Source: Chloroflexi bacterium UBA4733 (GTDB taxonomy: Bacteria > Chloroflexota > UBA4733). Taken from it: a stretch of DNA of 5,011 bases. Each line of letters starts with the position of its first letter. The first letter of the stretch is position 1. The notes under the pieces are model-generated. The model searched no databases. It was not told the origin of the DNA and saw only the letters and a program-made list of their open reading frames with translations. The stretch is taken from positions 31,065 through 36,075 of the forward strand of contig DHIZ01000213.1 of assembly GCA_002404055.1 (NCBI GenBank). Direction: 5' to 3'. Positions 1 to 4,711 of the stretch are shown in pieces. The position numbers were made by a program, and so were the translations under genes.

Positions 1-59
1 GCAAAACTTTGCGGCGCACTCGGAGTACCGCGGCACTAATTACGTCTGACAAAATATGC

Positions 60-65
60 TACACT
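60..65 (+). promoter_or_regulatory. Possible -10 element (TACACT) for the left toxin-antitoxin pair
   Basis: TACACT lies 6 bp before the ATG at 72. That would place the transcription start at or next to the start codon, giving a leaderless or nearly leaderless mRNA. This fits the lack of a Shine-Dalgarno sequence before that ATG. No -35 hexamer is found at the usual 16-18 bp spacing; the TTGACA-like CTGACA at 46-51 is too close. The assignment rests on a six-base match and on position only. Confidence 0.25.
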
Positions 66-71
66 GTGGCT

Positions 72-206
72 ATGCGGATTGAGTGGACCACAGCGGCCGC
101 CAAGCATGGAATCAGTAAAGCGCGCGCCCGCCATGTGATCGCGCACTGCGGACTCTACTACATGCAGCCAGCGCCACCGTACTCTGCAGCGGGCCTGAGC
201 GCATAA
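72..206 (+). pseudogene. Truncated BrnT-like (DUF4258-type) toxin, N-terminal piece
   Basis: This 44-codon ORF begins MRIEWTTAAAKHGISKARAR, the typical opening of small BrnT-like toxins found upstream of ribbon-helix-helix antitoxins. Family members are usually about 80-100 residues and continue with a beta sheet and a C-terminal catalytic or basic segment (often of the form VIHAMP followed by a basic helix). Here the frame leaves family-like sequence at about residue 36 (after PAPPYS) and stops at 204-206. The core of the fold is missing, most simply through an internal deletion. The ATG at 72 is chosen because family homology begins there; an earlier in-frame start at 9 would add unrelated sequence. 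The antitoxin ORF follows immediately on the same strand. I infer a dead toxin whose antitoxin partner remains. Confidence 0.5.
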
Positions 207-232
207 GGAAGGGGGATTCTATCACTCCTGAG

Positions 233-460
233 ATGATCGAGGCCCTGGCCGCCGAGGCGGAGGAAGGATACGATCTCATGCGGGCCACGCCTGTCCGCGT
301 GGGGCGGCCGGCGCTGGGGCGTGATGTCGCCCCGTCGCCCCGTGTCAGCTTCCGCGCGCCGACCGACCTGTATCACGCCTTGCAGATGCGTGCCGCGACC
401 GAGGGACGCAGCGTGAGCGAACTCGCGCGTGAGGCGATCGAGCGCTACGTCAACAGTTGA
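233..460 (+). CDS. Ribbon-helix-helix (CopG/Arc-like) antitoxin
   Basis: This is a 75-residue protein with an acidic N-terminal segment (MIEALAAEAEEGYD), a VGRP linker at about residues 23-26, and a C-terminal ribbon-helix-helix fold. The beta strand is VSFRAP (about 38-43), helix A is DLYHALQMRAATEG, the turn is RS, and helix B is VSELAREAIERYV. Such proteins dimerise, bind operator DNA through the strand and neutralise a co-encoded toxin. The gene starts 26 bp after the stop of the truncated toxin. The purine-rich AAGGAAGGGGG (205-214) is too far from the ATG at 233, but it sits correctly for an ATT at 215 in the same frame. Starting there would add ISITPE, which resembles the usual N-terminus of the family. 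The original start may have mutated to ATT, or ATT may serve as a weak start. The RHH assignment is firm; the exact start is not. Confidence 0.75.
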   Translation: MIEALAAEAEEGYDLMRATPVRVGRPALGRDVAPSPRVSFRAPTDLYHALQMRAATEGRSVSELAREAIERYVNS

Positions 461-615
461 TACTTCCACTGCTGAGAGGCGCCCCGAAACGGCCTTATCC
501 ATGCAGCGTCAGGCGGCCATAGCGGATCAGCGGCCGATGGTGCTCCGCACTGTCCGAGCTATCCCAGACTGCGTGGAAGCGTCCCGGCGTAGACTCGAGC
601 AGCGTAGGGTACGAG

Positions 616-945
616 TTGCGCACCCCCGTGTCGAAAAAGACACCGCCGGAGCACGACGATGTTCTGTCGCGCGAGAATGCGCGGATCGAGGAGCTACGAC
701 GGATGCCCTACATTACGAGCGCGGAACGGATCGGGCTGCGGGAAGGCGAGTTGCTGTGGCTGCAATATGGGCGGTTGGAGGGGCAGCGCGCCATGCTGCT
801 ACGGTTGGTCCAGGCGCGCTTCGGAACGGCGCCGGAGGCGCTCGGGCGGGATATTGACGCCGCCGACCAGGTTCGATTGGACCAGTCGGCCGACCAGATC
901 GGCGCCGCTGCATCGCTCAATGAACTGGACGCCGGGATTTGGTGA
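616..945 (+). pseudogene. Rpn/PD-(D/E)XK transposase-like protein, C-terminal fragment (copy 1)
   Basis: From about residue 14 the 109-codon frame (TTG start at 616) matches the C-terminal part of Rpn-family and related putative-transposase proteins. It contains ARIEELRRMPYITSAERIG, a glycine/charged linker, GRLEGQRAMLLRLVQARFG, and a DUF4351-like helical tail ending in LNELDAGIW. The PD-(D/E)XK nuclease domain, normally some 200 residues upstream, is absent. So is the LFRLIDWMLALP segment that is kept in the second copy at 4712-5011. Against that copy it carries eight extra in-frame residues (ELLWLQYG). The first 13 codons read as unrelated sequence, and no good ribosome site precedes the TTG. 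The frame ends at a TGA lying on the CCA end of a tRNA-like sequence. I regard it as a non-functional remnant. Weak similarity of 581-615 to the upstream part of copy 2 may be further decayed sequence. Confidence 0.65.
655..846 (+). repeat. Imperfect direct repeat, left copy (Rpn tail)
   Basis: This stretch from GACGATGTTCTGT to GAGGCGCTCGGG is repeated in the same orientation at 4844-5011. Identity by eye is about 90% over the first 90 bases and lower later. The left copy carries 24 extra bases (within about 745-768) that preserve the reading frame. The match on the right is cut by the window end, so the true repeat may be longer. It reflects two related Rpn C-terminal domains and could serve as a homologous recombination substrate for the 4 kb between. 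Confidence 0.8.
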
Positions 946-1011
946 GGGCACAGGGACTCGAACCCTGGACACGCTGACTAAAAGGTAGCCCGCTCTAAAC
1001 GCTGTGGCCTC
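940..1011 (-). tRNA. Degenerate tRNA-Lys(UUU)-like sequence (probable pseudo-tRNA)
   Basis: Read on the minus strand, the 3' half is a normal tRNA: T-arm CAGGG-TTCGAGT-CCCTG, acceptor strand TGCCCTC, discriminator A and an encoded CCA. The 5' acceptor strand GAGGCCA pairs at six of seven positions. The anticodon loop CTTTTAG has U33, anticodon UUU and A37, but its stem (GCTAC/TCAGC) has two mismatches. The D-arm is collapsed: GAGC is present, but the D-loop with G18-G19 is missing and position 8 is C. Total length is 72 nt with CCA rather than the usual 76. A good 3' half with a poor 5' half is what one sees when an integrating element carries or leaves a tRNA 3' end. I infer a decayed tRNA or an attachment-site remnant rather than a working tRNA. 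Confidence 0.5.
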
Positions 1012-1387
1012 CCCCTGGAGCGAGCGTCCATCTCTTATCTAGTTAGCGTGTCTATCTTCACACTCTGATGGTAGTTCATTCGGTGATGGCAAACAATAGG
1101 AGTTCGTCTTGACCTGCCCTTCCCAATCGCCAACAAAGCCCATATGCAGAGTACCTGGCGCGCGATGATCCTGCTGATTTAGAGTCCGAAGGATGAGCAT
1201 CCAGGCTCACGTGGTTGGCCTAGCGCTGTGCTGCCTCACGCTTCCCTTGCACGTCGGCGCTTTACATTTCCTTGTCCATCTTGACCTCGATGGCCTAAAG
1301 TGAAGCCACGATGGGATCTACTTGGTGCGTGCTCGGGGCCAGCGGGTTTCATCGTGCCTTGAGTTTAGCATCTTGAGATGCGCCCAG
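1012..1387. other. Gene-free stretch between the tRNA-like sequence and the nuclease gene
   Basis: No frame of useful length on either strand shows recognisable protein sequence, and I see no RNA gene. The only ordered element is the short palindrome at 1368-1381. It lies downstream of the convergent nuclease gene and probably contains its 3' untranslated end plus the edge of an inserted segment. Confidence 0.5.
1368..1381 (-). terminator. Short hairpin just past the nuclease stop codon
   Basis: GCATCT-TG-AGATGC forms a six-base inverted repeat beginning 6 bp beyond the stop codon of the minus-strand nuclease gene. In RNA the loop would have to open to at least four bases. No T-run follows on the minus strand, so this is at best a weak or factor-assisted terminator or a 3'-end stabilising stem. 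Confidence 0.25.
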
Positions 1388-2470
1388 TCAGGACTCCTCT
1401 ACAGCACACGACTCGGATAGCTCTTTAAGGAACTCCGGTCGCAGGTACCGCACATACGCAGAAACCTCTTGGAGTTTTTTTCTAAGTGCAGTAAAAGATA
1501 TGTACCGGCAGACTTTGGACATTGCCGGCTCTAATAGGCTAAAGGTAGGGCGATTTACTTCCACGCGTACTTTATTACGCCGGTCGTCCGGAGCAACAAT
1601 ATACAGTGGTATTTTTAGATTTGGCTGCATAGTGATAAGATCAGCCATTCTCAACAAACCAGAGTAAATGGAAGTTGTACTTTCGATTTCAAACGCCGCT
1701 TCTATCGCGTTTCCACGTAGCCATAAAACGTCGATGAGTTCGATCGTTTTGAGGGTGACTTCATCAAACTGTAGCGGTAGGGACGACTTCATTTGTTGCA
1801 GTGCCGAAAACCGCTGTCCTTTATACTCTCGTCCTCTGTCGTTACGAGCTACCCAAAGATTGAATCCCATATCCGCACCAAGTCTGAGCAATAGCCACTG
1901 AACTTCAGTATGCTCTGATGCTTCTTTCGGAGTCTCGAAAACCGAATCCTTAGATTCGTCACCGGTCGGTATGGTAAATAGGCCGATTTTCGTTTCGACA
2001 GTCGGCATCTTCTCGCTAAAATCTTCCACCTTGGAACTGCTTAGCGCCCCAAGTGGAAGTGCGCTTGTCCGCGACGCGGAATCATCGGGGATTGTGTTAG
2101 CCTGCTGGTCGTCGCTCGCATCCTGCGAGTGCGAACGGAGAACCTGATTTGCCTTCGCCAGAACTTCGGGCATATCAGTCTCTTGAAGCGTCCTGCCCCA
2201 TTCGGTGACTGACCACACTCCACGACCCAGGCCGTTGTCAAGTGCTCCGGCGGCCTTCAATTGGGTGCGTGCCCAAGCCTGTCGATACGATAGTTCTGAT
2301 CCAGGTCCCTGCTTGTGAAGCACGCACTGTTGGCTGCTCGTGAACGCACCCAGTTCAACAACCTTCATCTCGATCTCCCGTATTGATGCGGACCCTCCAA
2401 CGCCGATGATGGCTTGCAGGACTAGCCACATCAACTCTCGAGATTGCGGGACCGCCTCACGCGAGACCAC
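1388..2470 (-). CDS. Restriction endonuclease-like protein: Mrr N-terminal winged helix plus PD-(D/E)XK nuclease domain
   Basis: The protein has 360 residues. Residues 1-95 match the Mrr N-terminal winged-helix domain (SREAVPQSRELMW..., SASIREIEMKVVEL, YRQAWARTQLKAAGAL, GVWSVTEWG), which reads DNA in Mrr-type enzymes. A low-complexity linker (about 96-180) leads to a C-terminal domain with the signature of a PD-(D/E)XK-type fold: HTEVQ (E189), IDVLW (D247), then FEIES (E261-x-E263), followed by TTSIYSGLLRMADL. The usual catalytic lysine position carries E263. RPTF, CRYISF and a C-terminal helix complete the domain. Such solitary proteins are inferred to cleave modified or invading DNA (type IV-like). 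The GTG at 2470 is chosen because GGAAGG lies 7 bp upstream and the family N-terminus starts there; a TTG at 2485 would overlap that ribosome site. It lies 18 bp after an upstream co-directional ORF. G+C is clearly lower than in the flanks, which suggests transfer. Confidence 0.8.
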   Translation of the reverse strand: MVSREAVPQSRELMWLVLQAIIGVGGSASIREIEMKVVELGAFTSSQQCVLHKQGPGSELSYRQAWARTQLKAAGALDNGLGRGVWSVTEWGRTLQETDMPEVLAKANQVLRSHSQDASDDQQANTIPDDSASRTSALPLGALSSSKVEDFSEKMPTVETKIGLFTIPTGDESKDSVFETPKEASEHTEVQWLLLRLGADMGFNLWVARNDRGREYKGQRFSALQQMKSSLPLQFDEVTLKTIELIDVLWLRGNAIEAAFEIESTTSIYSGLLRMADLITMQPNLKIPLYIVAPDDRRNKVRVEVNRPTFSLLEPAMSKVCRYISFTALRKKLQEVSAYVRYLRPEFLKELSESCAVEES

Positions 2471-2488
2471 CGACGCACCTTCCAAGCT

Positions 2489-2908
2489 TTAGTGCCGTAG
2501 GAGTACCAACCCACCATATCGGTCATTGTCGTCAGCCATCAAGGGCCTGTCAAGCCGCCACCGCTTAGGCCATTCATAACTGAACCTGTGCGAATCCTGC
2601 ACTTGATTTGAACGCAGAAAACGGCCAACGCCGCCCGTCTGCACACCAAGTTCGCCGTCCGCACCCTCTACCTCAACCGCTTGCTCGGCGAAGACAATAT
2701 TCTCCAGATCAAGACCCTCGCCATCCCAAACTAGCATAAGGCCAAAATACACTGGACATGTCTTCGACCCTTCCATCTCTACTAATCTCGTAACTTCCCA
2801 GAACCTCTCGGCATGGCGGTAGCCGGAACAGGTGGGTGGTCGGCGAAAGCCTGACCGAGCGCGGCCTGAACCGCGCCTTATGTCCAGCCAACCGTGAAAG
2901 TCTAACAC
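2489..2908 (-). CDS. Unrecognised 139-residue ORF upstream of the nuclease
   Basis: I do not recognise this protein. The frame opens with GTG at 2908, preceded by GGAAGG at a 9 bp spacing, and ends with TAA 18 bp before the nuclease start. It begins VLDFHGWLDIRRGSGRARSG, has a basic proline/cysteine-bearing patch (FRRPPTCSGYRH), then a more acidic middle (YFGLMLVWDGEGLDLENIVF, EQAVEVEGADGELG), and ends with WPKRWRLDRPLMADDNDRYG. I see no signal peptide, membrane segment or catalytic motif. A strong-looking promoter lies about 45 bp upstream, which supports expression as the first gene of a unit with the nuclease. Against it, another minus frame also looks partly coding near 2810-2875, so this may be a decayed or frameshifted gene. 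A 12-codon ORF (ATG at about 2941) precedes and overlaps its start region. Confidence 0.4.
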   Translation of the reverse strand: MLDFHGWLDIRRGSGRARSGFRRPPTCSGYRHAERFWEVTRLVEMEGSKTCPVYFGLMLVWDGEGLDLENIVFAEQAVEVEGADGELGVQTGGVGRFLRSNQVQDSHRFSYEWPKRWRLDRPLMADDNDRYGGLVLLRH

Positions 2909-2917
2909 CAGTACACG

Positions 2918-2923
2918 CCTTCC
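2918..2923 (-). promoter_or_regulatory. Ribosome binding site for the 139-residue ORF
   Basis: GGAAGG on the minus strand lies 9 bp before the GTG at 2908. The ten bases GCTTGGAAGG recur just before the nuclease GTG at 2470, so both genes of the pair appear to have matching translation starts. This decided the start chosen for each. Confidence 0.45.
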
Positions 2924-2952
2924 AAGCCGATAGACGGCATCGTTCTGGTGTG

Positions 2953-2981
2953 AGGATAGCAATTTCGCAGTGCCCTGTCAA
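2953..2981 (-). promoter_or_regulatory. Sigma-70-type promoter driving the nuclease unit
   Basis: On the minus strand a perfect TTGACA (2981-2976) is separated by exactly 17 bp from TATCCT (2958-2953), which matches TATAAT at four of six positions. Transcription would start near 2946. It would read through the 139-residue ORF and the Mrr-type nuclease, leaving about 40 nt of leader. It is the best promoter match in the window. I see no clear operator overlapping it. Confidence 0.6.
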
Positions 2982-3067
2982 CAACATTTGGGACTGGTGG
3001 AAGAACCGCCCATACGAGCGAACTCTTCCGCAGCCACTCACGCCGCGATCTGAACCTCTCTTCCGGC

Positions 3068-3361
3068 CTACCATGTCAGCCCAATAACGTCGGGATCGCG
3101 CTTGAAAGAGATCGCCATCTCCACAAAGGCGTCGAACCCGACCACCTCCTCCGTGATGATCATGCCGTCGATCATCTCGGCCGTCAGGACGATGACCTCC
3201 TCTGTGGCCATGGATACCAGAATAACCATTGGCTCCCCAGGAACCTCGTCTGCAATCTGTTCGATAACCGTAACCTCCGAACTCTCGACAGCACCGATGA
3301 TCTGGAACGCTGCCTTCATCGCCGCAGCTAACTGAGCTTCCAGTTCCTACGGTGTGGCGTT
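3068..3361 (-). pseudogene. Continuation of the ArdC-like gene beyond in-frame stops, with an acidic C-terminal extension
   Basis: This stretch is in the same frame as the metallopeptidase at 3362-3757. Between them lie TGA (3364-3362) and TAG (3349-3347). Reading those as the likely ancestral W and Q gives DYLQ-F-W-NATP-Q-ELEAQLAAAMKAAFQII, which is what normally follows in this family. After that the frame stays open for another 70 residues of acidic, hydrophobic sequence (VTVIEQIADEVPGEPMVILV, ATEEVIVLTAEMIDGMIITE, ending DPDVIGLTW) that I do not recognise. An ATG at 3319 could in principle start an independent 83-residue protein, but no ribosome site precedes it. Each stop is explained by one transition. 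I favour a recently decayed gene. Confidence 0.55.
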
Positions 3362-3757
3362 TCAAAATTGCAAATAGTCAAAGGCAAACGGGTGCTCCAC
3401 CTCGTAGTCCTGGGCCACGACGTAGCCCGTCGCTTCTGCTTGCCACTCCCGCTTCGCTCTATTCTCCTCAGTGCCGGTGGGATGGAACAGTCGGTGTGCC
3501 CACTCGTGAAACAGGACAAGCAGTTTGCTATGGCTGTCCAGTCCAGGACGAAGGGCGATGATCCCGGTATTCGGCTCGTGATAGCCCTGGGCTGTCCCAG
3601 CCATGCGCCGGGTCAGCACCTGCACTCCCTCTTCGGCCAAGGCCATCTCCACCAGGGCACAGCGTTCCCGTTCGTCATCGGGCAGTTGTGTGAAGACCCC
3701 CCGGCGGGGCTTGTCGCCGTTTCCGGCGAGCTGTCTGCGCCATTCCCAGCAGCTCAT
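3362..3757 (-). CDS. ArdC-like zincin metallopeptidase (antirestriction family), truncated
   Basis: The frame encodes 131 residues. Residues 21-131 match the metallopeptidase half of ArdC-type proteins: VFTQLPDDERERCALVEMAL, GYHEPNTGIIALRPG, the zinc-binding helix LLVLFHEWAHRLFH (HEWAH at 84-88), then REWQAEATGYVVAQDYEVEH, which supplies the third ligand (E104 or E108). ArdC proteins, carried by plasmids and mobile elements, pair an N-terminal single-strand DNA-binding domain with this zincin domain and protect incoming DNA from host restriction. Here the N-terminal domain is absent: the ATG at 3757 directly follows a TGA, and the first 15 residues or so look unrelated. At the 3' end the frame meets a premature TGA after DYLQF. 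Catalytic residues are intact, but the gene is broken at both ends and is probably non-functional. Confidence 0.7.
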   Translation of the reverse strand: MSCWEWRRQLAGNGDKPRRGVFTQLPDDERERCALVEMALAEEGVQVLTRRMAGTAQGYHEPNTGIIALRPGLDSHSKLLVLFHEWAHRLFHPTGTEENRAKREWQAEATGYVVAQDYEVEHPFAFDYLQF

Positions 3758-3768
3758 TCAACACGACC

Positions 3769-3936
3769 TTGGCGACGCTGCGCCGGGACCTCGACAGGAG
3801 TCGATACCGCAAAGGCGTCCAGGCGGCGTTCATGCGGAAGGATAGCTACCGGGGCTTGTCCAACGACGTGGAGGTCGCCCGCGCCTGGTCAGGCGGGCCA
3901 TACCCGGTGGCTTGCGAGACAGCCCTATCCGTCTGA
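3769..3936 (+). pseudogene. Weak remnant of a small hypothetical protein
   Basis: The plus frame from TTG 3769 to TGA 3934-3936 reads RRDLDRSRYRKGVQAAFMRK, then DSYRGLSNDVEVARAWSGG. The pattern of a basic RYRKGV segment followed by AF and a GLS-(V/N)-D motif resembles the N-terminal part of a family of hypothetical proteins seen near mobile elements. From about PYPVACETALSV onward it no longer does. The opposite strand is also open here, so the choice of strand is uncertain. It sits head to head with the truncated ArdC-like gene and starts roughly where that gene loses homology, which suggests a junction near 3757-3769. Confidence 0.25.
3877..3898. repeat. GC-rich imperfect inverted repeat
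   Basis: GCCCGC-GCCTG-GT-CAGGC-GGGC folds into a stem of about nine pairs with a two-base bulge and a very tight loop. No T-run follows on either strand. It could be a weak terminator for the remnant ORF, or a chance feature of GC-rich DNA. Confidence 0.25.
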
Positions 3937-4033
3937 CTATGATCTGGCAGCGTTCTCGAGCCGCAGCGGCAAGCGAGCCAGGCATGCATGGTCCCCCTCC
4001 CTGCAAAAGTGTAGCAGGCCGGAGTGTGGGCAC

Positions 4034-4051
4034 GTATACGAGTGGTATACT
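4034..4051 (+). promoter_or_regulatory. Promoter/operator-like double GTATAC upstream of the toxin-antitoxin pair
   Basis: Two copies of the palindromic hexamer GTATAC (4034-4039 and 4045-4050) are centred 11 bp apart, about one helical turn. The second overlaps TATACT (4046-4051), a five-of-six match to a -10 box, which would start transcription near 4058, 20 bp before the toxin ATG. No good -35 is seen. Paired short sites on one DNA face are typical for dimers of ribbon-helix-helix antitoxins that repress their own operon, so autoregulation by the downstream antitoxin is a reasonable inference. Confidence 0.4.
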
Positions 4052-4077
4052 GCCATCCGAAGGAGCGACCGACGCCT

Positions 4078-4368
4078 ATGCGAGTCGGGGATCTGGTGAT
4101 CTCCGACGCCGTGCGGGAGAAGTTGACCGTCAAGCACGCCCTTTCCTTCGAGGAGGTGGAGGAAGTCTGCCTGTACGCACCAGCGGCATCGCACCTCTGG
4201 CGGGAAGGGCGGGAGGGCACGGCGTTGCTCTATGGGCGCACGTTTGCCGGCCGGTACCTGGTGGTGGTGGTGCTGTCGCCCAAGGGCGACGGCGTCTGGC
4301 GGGTCGTGACCGCTCGCGACATGACGGGGCACGAGCGACGTGGCTATCATGCGCAGAAGGGAAGGTAG
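4078..4368 (+). CDS. BrnT-like toxin (type II toxin-antitoxin system)
   Basis: The protein has 96 residues with the BrnT-type layout. An N-terminal helix carries SDAVREKLTVKH and FEEVEEVC (about 9-31). The beta core follows with REGTALLYGRTFAGRYLVVVVL (43-66) and GVWRVVTARDMT (72-83). A basic C-terminal helix ERRGYHAQKGR (86-96) closes it. BrnT proteins are RelE-fold ribonucleases that arrest translation and are held inactive by a DNA-binding partner encoded immediately downstream. That arrangement is present here, with only 3 bp between stop and next start. AAGGAG (4060-4065) lies 12 bp before the ATG at 4078. A GTG at 4024 in the same frame would run through the promoter-like site and is rejected. 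Length and motifs look complete. The exact subfamily (BrnT versus a DUF4258 relative) is uncertain. Confidence 0.7.
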   Translation: MRVGDLVISDAVREKLTVKHALSFEEVEEVCLYAPAASHLWREGREGTALLYGRTFAGRYLVVVVLSPKGDGVWRVVTARDMTGHERRGYHAQKGR

Positions 4369-4371
4369 ACG

Positions 4372-4668
4372 ATGGGTATCCGCATCGTTGCCGATGATCA
4401 GGCCGAGTGGAGCGCCGAGCTTCGGGCGGAAGTGGAGCGGATCGACGCCGGCGGCGACACGTGGGACAACAGCCGACCACTTTCGGAGACCGAACGGCCG
4501 CATTTTAAACGTCCCATGGAGAAGGTGATCCCGATCCGGGTGAGCGCCGAGCAATGGCAGGCGCTGCGTGAGGAGGCCGAACGCCTCGGGATTGGGCCGA
4601 CCACCCTCGTGCGCATGTGGGCGCTGGAGCAACTCCGGGCCGTGCGCACTGCCCGGCAACCCACCTGA
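4372..4668 (+). CDS. CopG/BrnA-like ribbon-helix-helix antitoxin
   Basis: The protein has 98 residues. An acidic N-terminal region (about 1-45, with AEWSAELRAEVERIDAGGD) is probably the toxin-binding arm. A C-terminal ribbon-helix-helix unit follows: strand KVIPIRV (51-57), helix A SAEQWQALREEAERLG, GPTT turn, helix B LVRMWALEQLRAV (79-91). Proteins of this shape follow BrnT-like toxins, neutralise them and repress the operon. It starts 3 bp after the toxin stop, and its AAGGGAAGG ribosome site lies inside the end of the toxin gene, so the two are probably translationally coupled. The order toxin then antitoxin matches brnTA-type operons. Confidence 0.7.
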   Translation: MGIRIVADDQAEWSAELRAEVERIDAGGDTWDNSRPLSETERPHFKRPMEKVIPIRVSAEQWQALREEAERLGIGPTTLVRMWALEQLRAVRTARQPT

Positions 4669-4711
4669 CGGCCGGCGCAAGCGGATCGGCGACCGAACGA
4701 GAACCCCGTCC

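Noticed and set aside
461..615. Coding frame linking the antitoxin to the Rpn fragment (429-857)
   Set aside because: Its translation has no recognisable domain and is out of frame with the Rpn sequence. At most 581-615 shows faint similarity to the start of Rpn copy 2.
659..988. Plus-strand frame ending through the tRNA-like sequence
   Set aside because: Its tail GTGTRTLDTLTKR is a typical false translation across an antisense tRNA, and the true Rpn frame is one base away.
940..1011. Functional tRNA-Lys
   Set aside because: The D-loop with G18-G19 is missing, the anticodon stem has two mismatches and the acceptor has one.
3068..3364. Altered genetic code (TGA=W, TAG=Q)
   Set aside because: Two different stops would both need reassignment, while other genes here end normally on TGA, TAG and TAA and use TGG and CAG.
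2709..3365. 218-codon minus-strand frame overlapping the ArdC-like continuation
   Set aside because: The G/H/D/R-rich translation is out of frame with the family-like sequence at 3068-3319 and looks like a frame shadow.
3368..4099. 243-codon plus-strand frame
   Set aside because: It runs antisense to the HEWAH metallopeptidase and then through low-information sequence. There is no recognisable domain.
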